Assembly (NCBI GenBank): GCA_964036155.1
Contig: OZ038422.1
Location: 8,703,201-8,767,200 of the forward strand
Source: Diploscapter coronatus
Taxonomy: Eukaryota > Nematoda > Chromadorea > Rhabditida > Rhabditidae
DNA length: 64,000 bases
Direction of reading: 5' to 3'
Made by a program: the position numbers and the translations under genes. The notes beneath the pieces were generated by a model. That model had not been told where the DNA came from, searched no databases, and worked only from the letters and a program-made list of their open reading frames with translations. Positions 25,001-34,000 of this stretch are shown one piece after another. Each line of letters begins with the position of its first letter. The stretch's first letter is position 1.

Positions 25001-26007
25001 GTAGTTCTTGGTGACTGCAGACTTAATGTACTTGAGAAGAGAACGGTAGTGATCCAGCATGACCGAGTAATCACCCTGAAATTGGAATCATTTTTTTCAA
25101 GAAATAGAATTACTAGGGAAATATGTGAAGTCACAATCGAATTTTTTCGACGAAGCCTATATACCAATCGATAGAGGTCGTCGAAAATTTGATTGTGACC
25201 CCCCACATAAACTTCCCTAGTTAGGAGCAGGGGTGTGCGGGAATATTTTCGGAAAAGATTTTTTTCTGTCCCATGCTTTTTTCCTTTTTTCTCGCACTCC
25301 TAATTTCTGCTTCGTTATAAAACATGAATTAGGGGTGTGAGAAAAGGGAGAAAGAGAGGAAAGAGCGCACGAAGCAGAGAAAGATATTTCAGGGAAAGAT
25401 TTCTGCACACCCCTGGTTGAAAAAAGAAGCAGAGCTGAGAGAAAGAATGCGTCTTAATAAACTATGAAAGACTGACCGCACTGAAGGTGATTTTGATCAT
25501 CTGTTTGAGCGCCTTGAAGCCCCACTCGCCCATTGTTTCGCCCTCGAGTTCTAGCACCTGAAATAAGCCACTTACTTGCAAGATGTTTGATTCGCAGTCA
25601 ATCAGAAGTGCTGACAATGAGAAACCCAATTGGACTGTACTGTCAACACTCTTGCTCTTGATCAGAAAAAATGTGTTGCCTGCCTTTTTGAAAGCAGCGA
25701 TGGCCTCCTCGATGTTCCCCTCGGACTTGAGTCCCTTGGCATTGTAGTACTGATTCTCGAGGTCCACGTCCGGTTCTGACACAGAGTCGTCTTCATATTC
25801 CTGAAAAGTGCAAACCATTCGATCATTTTCGATTTCTCATCCTTTCCTCATCAAGTTCAACAGAATAATATTACTTTCCGTTTTTGAGAAATTTAGTATA
25901 ATCCTCAAAAGAATTGAAAGTTCGAAGATGAAATTTGAAAAATGAAATCCGAAATTCCGTACAAATCCATAATCCTCGTCGTCATCCATGTTGTAGTCGT
26001 CACTCAT
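19051..26007 (-). CDS. csn-2: COP9 signalosome subunit 2 (CSN2)
   Basis: Fourteen minus-strand exons run 26007-25963, 25800-25684, 25557-25477, 25075-24973, 24925-24855, 24810-24691, 24417-24322, 24276-24189, 23970-23897, 23852-23733, 23627-23466, 23229-23112, 23065-22900 and 19099-19051. All are in phase and give 469 residues (human CSN2: 443). Hallmarks are the acidic N-terminus with [16 protein letters not shown], then [33 protein letters not shown], the TPR-like helical repeats, and the C-terminal PCI (winged-helix) domain ending in [19 protein letters not shown]2 is a scaffold of the signalosome that removes NEDD8 from cullins. A poorly conserved insert ([16 protein letters not shown] and following) lengthens the PCI tail. 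The last intron (3,800 nt) holds an RTE retrotransposon; the last exon is only 49 nt but matches the CSN2 C-terminus. Intron 2 has a GC donor and is in frame. Confidence 0.93.
19205..19359. mobile_element. hAT-type MITE in the last intron of csn-2
   Basis: The 155-bp element has terminal inverted repeats of about 40 bp starting CAGGCCT and reading through GTTTTTGACACT and GTTAAACATGA on both ends. It is flanked by a perfect 8-bp duplication, ATAATACT, at 19197-19204 and 19360-19367. An 8-bp duplication with CAG-type ends is the signature of hAT transposons. It has no coding capacity, so it needs a transposase from elsewhere. Confidence 0.85.
19370..19388. repeat. Target-site duplication of the RTE element (left copy)
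   Basis: AAAAGTAATCCTATTCTAT (19 bp) is repeated without mismatch at 22695-22713. It bounds the retrotransposon and shows insertion by staggered cutting. Confidence 0.95.
19389..22694 (-). mobile_element. Full-length RTE-type non-LTR retrotransposon
   Basis: This 3,306-bp element lies in the last intron of csn-2, in the same orientation as the gene. Read on the minus strand it has a GC-rich 5' leader of about 78 nt, one long ORF, and a 24-nt 3' tail ending in GAA repeats (CTT repeats on the + strand at 19390-19406). The short 3' UTR and simple-repeat tail are typical of the RTE clade. The 19-bp target duplication is perfect. Its base composition is far richer in GC than the host sequence, which supports recent arrival. 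There are no LTRs. Confidence 0.93.
19413..22616 (-). CDS. RTE ORF: endonuclease and reverse transcriptase polyprotein
   Basis: A single uninterrupted frame of 1,067 codons. After a basic, proline-rich N-terminus (about 1-147), an APE-type endonuclease starts at about residue 150 ([12 protein letters not shown]). It carries [26 protein letters not shown] and NSQIDFILA, and probably makes the nick that primes insertion. A linker rich in K and E follows. The reverse transcriptase spans about 560-860, with [39 protein letters not shown] and the catalytic YADDVML. The C-terminal region ([15 protein letters not shown]) is standard for RTE and for proteins annotated as craniofacial development protein 2-like. 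All catalytic blocks I can recognise are present and I see no frameshift or stop, so the copy may be active. The start codon is uncertain. Confidence 0.93.
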   Translation of the reverse strand: MDQPGPVAAMRHGRAWGIGSSSLTKSRNRKTWCDRDAGLWRVQNIATLASMCEALYIVPRRPCRRGYKFRAPPFRRQDSCDSPAEKDPATNLMGSPLRNQTKARASPISDARRRSPGNAKNQTGCPRIRRPGLSKQGQIIISPPPVHHLRLGTINVGSMTGKGSELTKEMKARKIDIAAVQEVKWSGGKAKDLSDGYKILYNGSGTKRNGVGVIVAPNLRDCVAQVHRYSDRLMAVTLDIEASRITVFSAYAPQSGCSDAEKGEFYSLLSREYDAQPGRKVLMGDFNGHVGKQADMKCHGGHGYGDRNDEGERLLDFAEQRGLVLINTYFPKRDSHLITYNSGDRNSQIDFILAQKRDFKKFLDAKVIPSTNVAPQHRMLIADTRFPIPKPPKADRTQTARIKWWKLPELKNGLLETWSKLRSNVHKTATEQLGKTVPGRRYIDKATWLWTESVKEAVRAKKAAFKKWKATNSQEDREKYWETKRAAKVEVAKRRAEYTERLYTEIEKPGGDRLIFRIAKRRQKATEDIEKYVCIDNEHGNLITDREEVKRQWHRHFETISNVEFPHPPIQVHPPLPSHPLPIEKAEVEEAIGKMKNGKATGPDDIPSEVWKSNPEGVKWLTDFLNLVVNTNTFPSEWYTSSTIPIFKKKGSPSNCSNYRPIRLLCHTMKILERIVDKRIRACVQIPSQQCGFVKGKATTDAIFAVRQLVEKFTEKKQPLHLAFLDLEKAFDRTPRGAIIMALRDHKVPEYLIEVVKLMYRSPTSRVLSAAGMTLPFPVTVGVHQGSALSPLLFILVMDSVTRDIQKPAPWCLLYADDVMLANDSREELQKEVQTWKDRLAKYGLKLNVGKTEYLEIGEQRSGTIKVDGQQVPKTDLFKYLGSRLASDGHIRREAESRIAATWLKWRSTTGVMCDKKISEKLKGRLYKAAIRPVALYGCETWPTPAEVERRLATMETRMLRWSLGHTLLDHVKNETILKRTNVAPIKDKMRQSRLRWYGHVLRADREAICRSPETVQVPGSRPRGRPKLRYSDTLSRDMEAVGLRPSLAQNREVWRRKSQRADPLSG
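22695..22713. repeat. Target-site duplication of the RTE element (right copy)
   Basis: This is the second copy of the 19-bp direct repeat found at 19370-19388, with no mismatch. Confidence 0.95.
25113..25220. mobile_element. Tourist-like MITE (TTA duplication) in a csn-2 intron
   Basis: A 108-bp hairpin whose ends read CTAGGGAAATATGTG and, reversed, CTAGGGAAGTTTATGTG. The inner arms share GTCACAATC and TTCGACGA. It is flanked by TTA on both sides, the duplication expected of PIF/Harbinger elements. It lies in intron 25076-25476. Confidence 0.65.
25228..25416. mobile_element. hAT-like MITE in the same csn-2 intron
   Basis: The ends read CAGGGGTGTGCGGGAATATTT and, reversed, CAGGGGTGTGCAGAAATCTTT, so both begin with CAGGG as in hAT elements. 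The flanking 8-mers (GTTAGGAG and GTTGAAAA) agree only partly. It sits 7 bp from the preceding MITE, so two elements nearly fill this 401-nt intron. Confidence 0.6.
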
Positions 26008-26235
26008 CGCACCCACTCACTGGACGATGTTAGCCGAGTTCTGAACCAAGCAAGTAACTCACTAATTAATGGCAACTAATGGCAATTACCGCGAAAAATT
26101 CGAGAACGAATGATATCGAAATCGAATAATATGCAACGCAACCTGTGAAAACGGCGCAATAAACAACTTGCAGACATGCATCGACTCGTTGCTTCCGTTG
26201 AGGATCCTTTTCGATTTTAGAATTTTAGAGGGAAA
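26008..26235. promoter_or_regulatory. Bidirectional promoter region, csn-2 / TRAPPC1
   Basis: The start codons of csn-2 (-) and TRAPPC1 (+) are only 228 bp apart, head to head. This short interval must hold both 5' ends, or the promoters of both. I see no convincing TATA element. Confidence 0.6.
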
Positions 26236-27101
26236 ATGACAATTTACAACTTCTATTTCTTCAACCGGAACGGCAAGTGCATCTATTACAAGGAGTGGAA
26301 GCGCGAGAAGCACTCGGGCATCAGCGACAGAACTGAGGTCAGTTAAAATGACGAGAAATGGCAAATTCACTGAAATTTGTCAACTTCCCGATATTCTTCT
26401 CCAAAATTCATGAAATTTTCAGGAATTCAAGTTAATGTTCGGCATGCTAAGTTCGCTGTGTTCGTTCGCCGAACGATTGTCGACGAAAGAAGGGTGAATT
26501 TCGAAACGCCTCCCAACTTTGGACAATAATTCTTTTAGCCAGCAAGTGGTTCGTCACTTCCGCACTTCATCCTACAAACTGACCTACATCGACACGCCCA
26601 CGGGACTGCGAATGGCGCTCAACACTGATCCGTACGCGGCCGGCATTCCGGAACTCATGAAACAGATTTATCGAGTGAGTTTTCTATTGGAACATTTTGA
26701 ATCTCTCCTCCTTAACATAAAATCGAAAAGTAAAGGAAAATTTTTGGAGAAAACTTGAGAATCACACGATATATGCTAAGTAGGATAGGTGAGACATTTC
26801 ATTCTCTTACAAAGAATACTTTTTCACATACCACGTATTATGTTATCATGTGTTTCTAAATTGGTAAACTTAGATTAGAGAATTTTCTAAATTCTCATTT
26901 CAAAAAGATCAAGGGAGTTATAGCTCATTCTTGTTCTCGAAGAAAAACATTCGTAATTTTTAATCATCGCCCTTGAAATTTCAGATATACGTGGATACAG
27001 TCCTGCGAAATCCGCTGCTGGATACGAGCGAGAAGATCGAGAGCGAACTGTTCGCGTCCAGACTCGATCAGGTCATCGTTCATCATTCGGCTTATGCATA
27101 A
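26236..27101 (+). CDS. trpp-1: TRAPP complex subunit 1 (TRAPPC1/Bet5)
   Basis: Four exons: 26236-26337, 26423-26493, 26539-26674 and 26985-27101, all in phase, give 141 residues (human TRAPPC1: 145). The longin-like fold is recognised from the N-terminal MTIYNFYFFNRNGKCIYYKE. EFKLMFGMLSSLCSFAERLS, YKLTYIDTPTGLRMALNTD and a terminal VLRNPLL then ESELFASRLDQ follow. TRAPPC1 is a core subunit of TRAPP tethering complexes, which act as exchange factors for Rab1 (Ypt1) in ER-Golgi traffic. The gene is divergent from csn-2 and convergent with the secreted-protein gene at 27328. The first intron is 85 nt and the second 45 nt. I am confident of the family; the symbol follows the usual nematode name. 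Confidence 0.92.
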
Positions 27102-27327
27102 TCAGGAAGAAAATGGCATAAAAATACGAAGCTAAACTGGAAAAGTTATATTTTTATTGTTAATACTGCAGATTACGGTACTTTTCCAATTTACAATTCA
27201 AACTGAGATATTGAATACGGGTGAATGAAGTGTCTTCTTTTAGATAACTTTCCACAAATAAATTATTATTTATTAGGAGGAAATCTTGAGATCATTTTGC
27301 TTCAGGTAATTGTCACAGAGTAGATAA

Positions 27328-28346
27328 TCAAGGTGGTGAAAACCGGAATGATAATCGATTTTTCCTGTTGTTATTCAACCCGGCCCCTACATAAATCGGG
27401 TCATAGCCTGGCACGCCAACAACCATTCCGGTGCTTTGGCCTTCTTTATCTATGAATCGAGCCGATGATGCGACATCGGCCTAGAAAATGTACAACATTT
27501 ATAAAATATTCAAAAGTCCCACCAAATCGATGAGCTGATCCACAATTGGCTCCCTTTCCTTTGCAATTTGAGCAGCTTTCAGTCTATGATATTTCAAAAG
27601 AGCCTTTTCACAGGCTACTTCAGTATCTTGAACGCAAATTCTAAGATCAGAATATTTTTCTTCAGGTTCGATAAAAGCACCAACTGTTTAGCCTTTGTCA
27701 GAGCAAATTCAGGAGTATCTTCATTTGCTTGTGAAGCAATTCCTTTTTCGTAGGTCCTGAATTTTTAAAAATATTTTTTCTATCAAGCTTGTATCTCACC
27801 TTTGAGTTATGAAATGCAAATTAATCGGCTCGATATTGGGCAGAGGGAGATAAACTCCGTGTATGTCTTTCCTAGGCTCCTCCTTACGGTCAAGAAAAAT
27901 TGGAAAATTACCTATTGTTCTTGATCATGGCATTTGTGTCCCAAAGAGAACCTTCTTCGGGGATTCGGAATTTAGCATCTGTTCCAACGTCAGTTTCGGA
28001 GTAATGATAGAAAGCTCGGGGAACTTGGAGATGGCCACCATCTACTGGGATCTGAAAAGCATTCTTTATAATTTTTTAAAACTTTCAATGAATTTAAAAT
28101 TTTCGAATCTGTAAAAAGATGAAATCCCATCTTCATGATGCTTTGGTATAAGGACTTTCTTTTTCCAACCTGCAGATTATGCTGACTAGGTCCAGATCCT
28201 CTAACTGTACCGAATGACATTTGATATTTCGGTCCATTGTAAGTGACTGCATCCTGCACTTTATACTCGTCGAATCCAGGGAAATTATGATGATCTTCTC
28301 CAGAAACTTCACCGGAAAAGCCGAAGAATAGTAAGAGTATGAACAT
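27328..28346 (-). CDS. Unrecognised secreted protein
   Basis: The reading starts at ATG 28346 with a short hydrophobic leader, MFILLLFFGFSGEVSG, that looks like a signal peptide. The next residues run EDHHNFPGFDEYKVQDAV. Later exons on the minus strand encode IPVDGGHLQVPRAFYHYSET (about 28050-27912), RKDIHGVYLPLPNIEPINLH (about 27880-27800) and TYEKGIASQANEDTPEFALT (about 27755-27690). They continue with CVQDTEVACEKALLKYHRLK onward (about 27645-27540) and a last exon from about 27482 to the stop at 27328. One junction needs a weak donor (GTTGGT) in a 44-nt intron near 27625-27690; otherwise there is a frameshift there. The helical part has a heptad-like charge pattern. I recognise no family. 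It is probably a nematode-restricted secreted or lumenal protein. Confidence 0.6.
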
Positions 28347-28643
28347 TCAAATTTGTGGAATGAAACATGGAAAGGTGAAAGTGAAAACGGAAAGAACAGG
28401 GATATCAATCAAGAGGAGGGAAGGGATAAAGGGGGACGACCGAGATAATCCAAGATAAAGTCGTAAAAAGTTTCTCGTCACTTTCACTGTTGGAATACGT
28501 TTATCAGTCAAAATAACAATAGTTCTTCAACAACAATAAGAATTGACCCGTAAAGTAGGAAATTTATACCTGTTATTTGAAAACCAAATTTAAAGATTTC
28601 AAAAGCCTACAGTAATCAGAAAACTGGAATTTTATGACTGAAG

Positions 28644-30141
28644 TTAGATATTGAAAACGAGATCTCGTAGATCGCCCTGCTCAGTGAGGGAGAATCCGTT
28701 GGCCCTGTCGGCCAAGTGAATCACGTGCAGCATGCTCTCCTTGTTCTGCACATTCAGGGGCACGAAACTCAGCAAGTCGTAACTCGAAATCACCTGAAAA
28801 TAAATCTTAGAAGCGTGTAATATTTCTCTTAAAAAGTTACAAAATGAATAAATCGCCTATTTTCTACGAATAATGGAATTCTGAGAAAAAAACTACCTCG
28901 CAAATCGCCGTGTTCAGCTTCTTGTACTGCTCAAGACCGGGAACGTCCTAGAAATAAAATTAACAGAGTTGTAAAGAAAATCTTACATTGAGAAAATCAG
29001 AGAGTTTGGAAGGGTCGGGAAGCCACTGGAAGAATTCCAAGTCGAATGTGCCTGCGTCCGAGAACAAGTCGGCTTTAGACAGAATGTTCACTTGTGGCAT
29101 CTCCATCGTTACCATCGTCGCTGAAATCGAAGAAGAAATTTTGAGAAGAAAGACATAGTTTCCAATGTTTTCTGCTTCGAAAAAAGATTTTTTTGTTGTA
29201 AATCTTTAACTTTGGAAACAAAACTCATTTGCAAAAAAATATTTGGAAAAACTAACCTAAAGTTGATAGGGCGACAGAAATGAACTTGGCAGGATCGTTG
29301 CAGTAGAGTGAGTCAGAAAGATGCAGGGCACACAAGCGGATACCTGCCTTCTCAAGATGACGGATCACCTGAATATGTTGATGATTTTGAAAAAAAATTA
29401 TCCTTACCTTCCAAAGCTCGCCTTCACTCTTGTACAGTTCGACTTGTCCTGAAAAATAAAATTTTTGAATAAAAAGAATCTGTACTTGATGAAGAAATTT
29501 CAACGACTTTCACAAATGCCCTTTTTATTTTACGACTTTTTTCTAGGAAATTTTCTCCCTGCAATTTGGCAGTTATATTTGCAGCAGCGATAGAACTCAC
29601 CCGGACAATCGATGACGATGTACGTGTCCTTGTTGTCCATGATTTTCTGCAGCAGCCAGTCCTTGTTCTCGCAGAGCGTCTCAATGCAGTATTTGAGTGC
29701 TCCGTTCGGGCCCAAGTCAAGTCGATCCATCACCTCCTCCACTGTTATCAGCTCCTAGAGTTTTAGTTTTCAGTATATGAAGTTAGAATTCAAAATAGTC
29801 TGAGAAAACAAGTTCAATTAGTTTAGATTTTTTTTTTGTATAACCCTGAAAGAAATTAGCAGGAAAAAATTGATTGCCATTTTCGAAAAATAAGAAAGGT
29901 TCACGTCAGGACAAGTGTAATTTCATAAACCTACCTTAATGTCGACGCTGTGCTCGTACGGAATGTAGTCGTTGGCAGGATCCAGGTTGATTGCGCAGAA
30001 CGGGCGCTTCATCTTAAATACTTATTTTCGTGTTTTCGTCCGGAAATAAAACCATTTTACCTGCGTGAACATATCGCTGAGTCCGGAAACGAAAGTGCTC
30101 TTGCCCGACCCGGGCGCGCCGATCACCAGCACACCGTGCAT
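28644..30141 (-). CDS. GPN2: GPN-loop GTPase 2
   Basis: Eight exons on the minus strand: 30141-30061, 30012-29935, 29754-29601, 29448-29408, 29368-29257, 29120-28987, 28947-28897 and 28793-28644 give 266 residues. The P-loop is GAPGSGKS (residues 9-16). INLDPANDYIPYE follows, then the family-defining Gly-Pro-Asn loop in LDLGPNGALKYC (68-71), the DCPGQVELY switch, LSDSLYCNDPAKFISVALST, and the base-specificity motif LSKAD. GPN GTPases act with GPN1/GPN3 in assembly and nuclear import of RNA polymerases. The human protein is about 310 residues; the C-terminal tail is shorter here. The protein starts almost directly at the P-loop, as in the family. It is divergent from ari-1 and lies 297 nt upstream of the secreted-protein gene on the same strand. 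Confidence 0.92.
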
Positions 30142-31029
30142 CGTGCTGCAGATGAAAACAAATCAATAAATCGATAAAAAATAAAGAATCGGCAAGAAAA
30201 TGAACAAGTGTGTGTGAAAATGGGTGTCACTAAATTTACACTCCTCCTCCTCCTCAGCGTTCAAGCAGCGTATCCATATATGGATCCATGTGGGGGTCAC
30301 AATTTGCAAATTTGTGGATCCGTGTGGATCCACACTCATTCACATCGACCCACAGCACTGCGGATCCGCAAGTTACCTCGCATGGATACGCAGTTCGAAC
30401 GCTGAGTCGTTTCGCGCAAACACTCTGTCGTTGAGGGTCCAGCTGCGGACTGGTTTGTGCGTCGCATGTGATGCAAGCGAATGGGGGGGGCATTGCAAAG
30501 CAGTGCAAGCCAATGCAACCGAGTGCACTCAAATATCGATCCAATCCATTTTCATCTTTTTATTTTTCCTTCCCCGTTCATCCCCAATTAGTTGTGCAAC
30601 CTTTCGCAATTCTCATCTCACACAGTCCGTTTTCGTGCATCATCTTTCAGAATTCTAGAACTGACCAATAATTCTCGTCGTCTTTTCGAAACATTCCGCA
30701 AGCTTATCAACTTTTTCGTGTGTTCATCAGACTTCTGAATTTTATAAATTCGATTCATTTATTGGCAAAAACTTTACACACATTCGCCAATACTTTTCTA
30801 GAGCTTTAAAATTAGTTGAATTTTGCAGATATTTTGTTGCTCAAACAGTCAATCCATCTCTTGCCCCGTTCACTGATCCACATCAGCTGACCTGACTGTC
30901 TGACTACTTTCTGCACTTTCCAAGTGGTAAGCAAGTTTCTGGTCTTTGATAATCAGGTATTTTGTCAAGTTTCAGCTCCCTACTTGTCTCTCGTCGATTC
31001 TCCATCTAAATTTTGTGACTCGTGACGAG
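30142..31029. other. Divergent intergenic region, GPN2 / ari-1
   Basis: No coding exon. It holds the fold-back at 30254-30404, a stretch with repeated TGCA-containing words (30487-30530), and a probable 5' UTR intron of ari-1. That intron has a donor GTAAGC near 30928 and a TTTCAG acceptor at 30976, so the mRNA may have an untranslated first exon or be trans-spliced. Confidence 0.5.
30254..30404. repeat. Nested palindrome (MITE-like) between GPN2 and ari-1
   Basis: The outer arms read CTCAGCGTTC, then AGCAGCGTATCCAT on the left. The right end is an imperfect reverse complement (about 22 of 25 positions). Inside are several GGATCCA/TGGATCC palindromes and a central AATTTGCAAATT. It is non-coding, although both strands have short open frames through it. 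Confidence 0.65.
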
Positions 31030-34000
31030 ATGGCTGACGACGATGATTACTACGAGCAGTACTCGAATTCCAGCAGCGATGGAGAAGATGTTGATGTGAG
31101 CATTTAAAAAAATGTTTGTTTTAATAGGTGAAGAATACAGAACATTTATTCCCTCCCACTCAACTATCACTTTTCCAAAAAGTCCAGACCAAGCAACTTT
31201 GCCAGAAAGTGTTTTCGTTTGAAGTTTTGAAGTTATCAAATTAGCATACATTTTTGAAAAAAACATTCGCTCTTGCATTCCATCTCTCACTACCCCTAAT
31301 GGCAACTTCCCGATTGACCTCAAACGACAACAAATGCAAAGATGTCAACAGTAATTACGTGTGTGCCTGTGCATCTCGGCAACTTGATCCGCGAATATGC
31401 GGAGACAGTTTCTCGATTAATCAAACCCTGTTTTATGAAATCAAAAATGACATGTTCAACAACCTTTCATTATTTTGACGATCTCTCTGTCAAAATCTTA
31501 ACTCTGCAAGTGCACTTTTTAAATGCAACTAGGCTCTCTAAAATCTGTTCAAGGACGAAGGCTGGTCTAAATTTTGGGTTTGAAATTCGAAATAAGAATT
31601 TCAGCTGACTGTTCTGCTCAGAATTGCCGACAATCAAGAAGGGATTATAATCATGCATGTTTGCAGCTTGTGAGCGAGGATGACGGCATCGCGATGGAGA
31701 GTGAGGATGCAGCCGGAGTGTCGAACAACGTGCGGGAGTCGCAAGAGATCGAGAGCAGGACGATGACCGTCAAGGACCTGACTGTCGAGATGCGCGACAC
31801 CATCAACGACGTCGCCAACATCGTCGGCATCTCGCCCGGAATGTGCAGAATTCTGCTCCACAAGTAGGCATTTCAAAAGAAAACTAAAGAAGTGATAGGG
31901 GAAGGATTTAGGACAAGAGTACTTCGAAACGTCATTTTCTGACTTTTAGAATTTGCAAGATCTTATTCATCTTTCAAGAATTTTTGAATATCGTTTTTCT
32001 TGTTTAAAGGCGTGGTTTACCCTCTTCTAGAACATACCTTTACAAGATGGTCTGCCATTAGATAATAATTCGTTCACTTTTTCTGAATGAAATACCGTGA
32101 ATAAGAACGATTGTCTATTCAAGTGTAATTTTGAAAACCTCACTAACAGCATTCTTTCAGGTTTCAATGGCAAAAGGAATCGCTGTTGGAGAGGTACTAC
32201 GAGGCCACTAATGCCGACGCATTCCTTCGGCAGGCGCAGGTCGGTCATTTACAGTTTTGTCAAGTTTAGTAGGCTATGGGAAAGATGAGAAATTTAATGT
32301 TATCGTTTTCTCATATTAAAAAATTCTCTAGTCCAATTCAACAGTTTCTTGAATACAGTAAAGTTTTGCATTTTTCAGGTTTTGCCAAAGGTGGCTATAG
32401 AGAAGCCGAAATCCAATATCGGAGACTGTGATGTATGCTGCGACACTACACAGCTCTGCGGACTAGCCTGCAACCACCTCGCCTGCGACACTTGCTGGAA
32501 GTCTTATCTCGAGACTAAGGTAATCATGAGAGAAAGTTGTCCAAAACCCTGATCTGATGTTTCTTTTGTGAAGAAAGCATCTATTTATTTCTTAACTTCT
32601 TTATCACAAGAACATCGATTTTAAAGAGAAAAACAATTATGTTTGCACCTAGATCTAATTCTCCAAAATGCGATTTTCTTCAGATAACGGACGGCAACAC
32701 CAGCGAGATCCAGTGCATTGCGAGCAACTGTCAGCTGCTCATCGAGGATGAAAAGGTGAAGAGAATTGACTCGACAAATTTGAATGATAAATTGTGCTCT
32801 GCAGGTGCTCCACTACGTGACGGATCCGAAAATTCGCGCCGTGTACGAGAAACTGCAGATCAACAGCTACGTCGAGACCAACAGACTCCTCAAATGGTGC
32901 CCCACGGCTGATTGTGGAAGGGCTATCAAGGTACGGAGTCGAAAGAAATGCATTTTCCCCACTTGTAAAGTATTAGAACTGTTTTTAAAGATGAAGAAAA
33001 AGACTTGAAGAATAATTTGAATTTTTATTTTTTATCAATCCCCCTTTCTACTTGGATTATATTCACGCCAAATAACTCGATATTTTTGATTTACAAGCAC
33101 ATATCTTCCTGAATTTTCAGGTCCAACAGTCGGAAGCCCGCCCGGTCCTATGCGAGTCGTGCAGGCAGCGATTCTGCTTCGGATGCTCGTACGAATGGCA
33201 TGAACCGGTGAATTGCAGACTGCTCAAGCTGTGGATGAAGAAGTGTCAGGACGACTCTGAAACTTCGAACTGGATCAATGCCAACACGAAAGAGTGCCCC
33301 AAATGCAATGTGAGTTCTTTTTCTACGATTGAAAGTCATTTGTCTTATCGATTTACTTCATTATAGCAAAAAAATTACCAATGGCATTAAAAAAACTTGA
33401 AAAGTAGCAATTCAATAAGGTTGAAGAGTTACTCTCTACCGAAAGGGTTATGAAGCTCAAACGTTAAACATTTTCGAAATCGAGACACCCAAAAAACTCG
33501 TTATAACTGAAATTTGTCATTTTTACGCAAAAATTAACACATGGATATTTGTTGAAAATGAAATGATTTTTTCTATTCAAGGCGACGATCGAGAAGGACG
33601 GAGGCTGCAATCATATGACCTGTCGCAACCAGGCCTGTAGAGCAGAGTTCTGCTGGATGTGTCTGGGCGCGTGGGAGCCGCACGGCAACAGCTGGTACAA
33701 CTGCAATCGATTCGACGACAGCAACGCGAAGAATGCGAGGAGTGCGCAGGAACAGTCCAGGGCTGCGTTGCAGAGATATCTGCATTTCTACAATCGCTAC
33801 ATGGGGCATCAGCAGAGCTTGAGACTCGAGGCTAAGGTAACAATACATACATTTTTACATATGGAAATTTATGCAGAAGTAAGACAATTTCTGAACACCA
33901 ATTCAAAATCGCCTTTTCTATCAAATCTTGAGTAAATTTTTGAATTCTTCCGAACGTTTTAATGAACTTGGACGCTGAATAGGAAATCTAGTTGATGACG

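Noticed and set aside
30224..30658. 144-codon plus-strand frame across the GPN2/ari-1 gap
   Set aside because: It runs through a palindromic repeat on which both strands are open; no conserved content.
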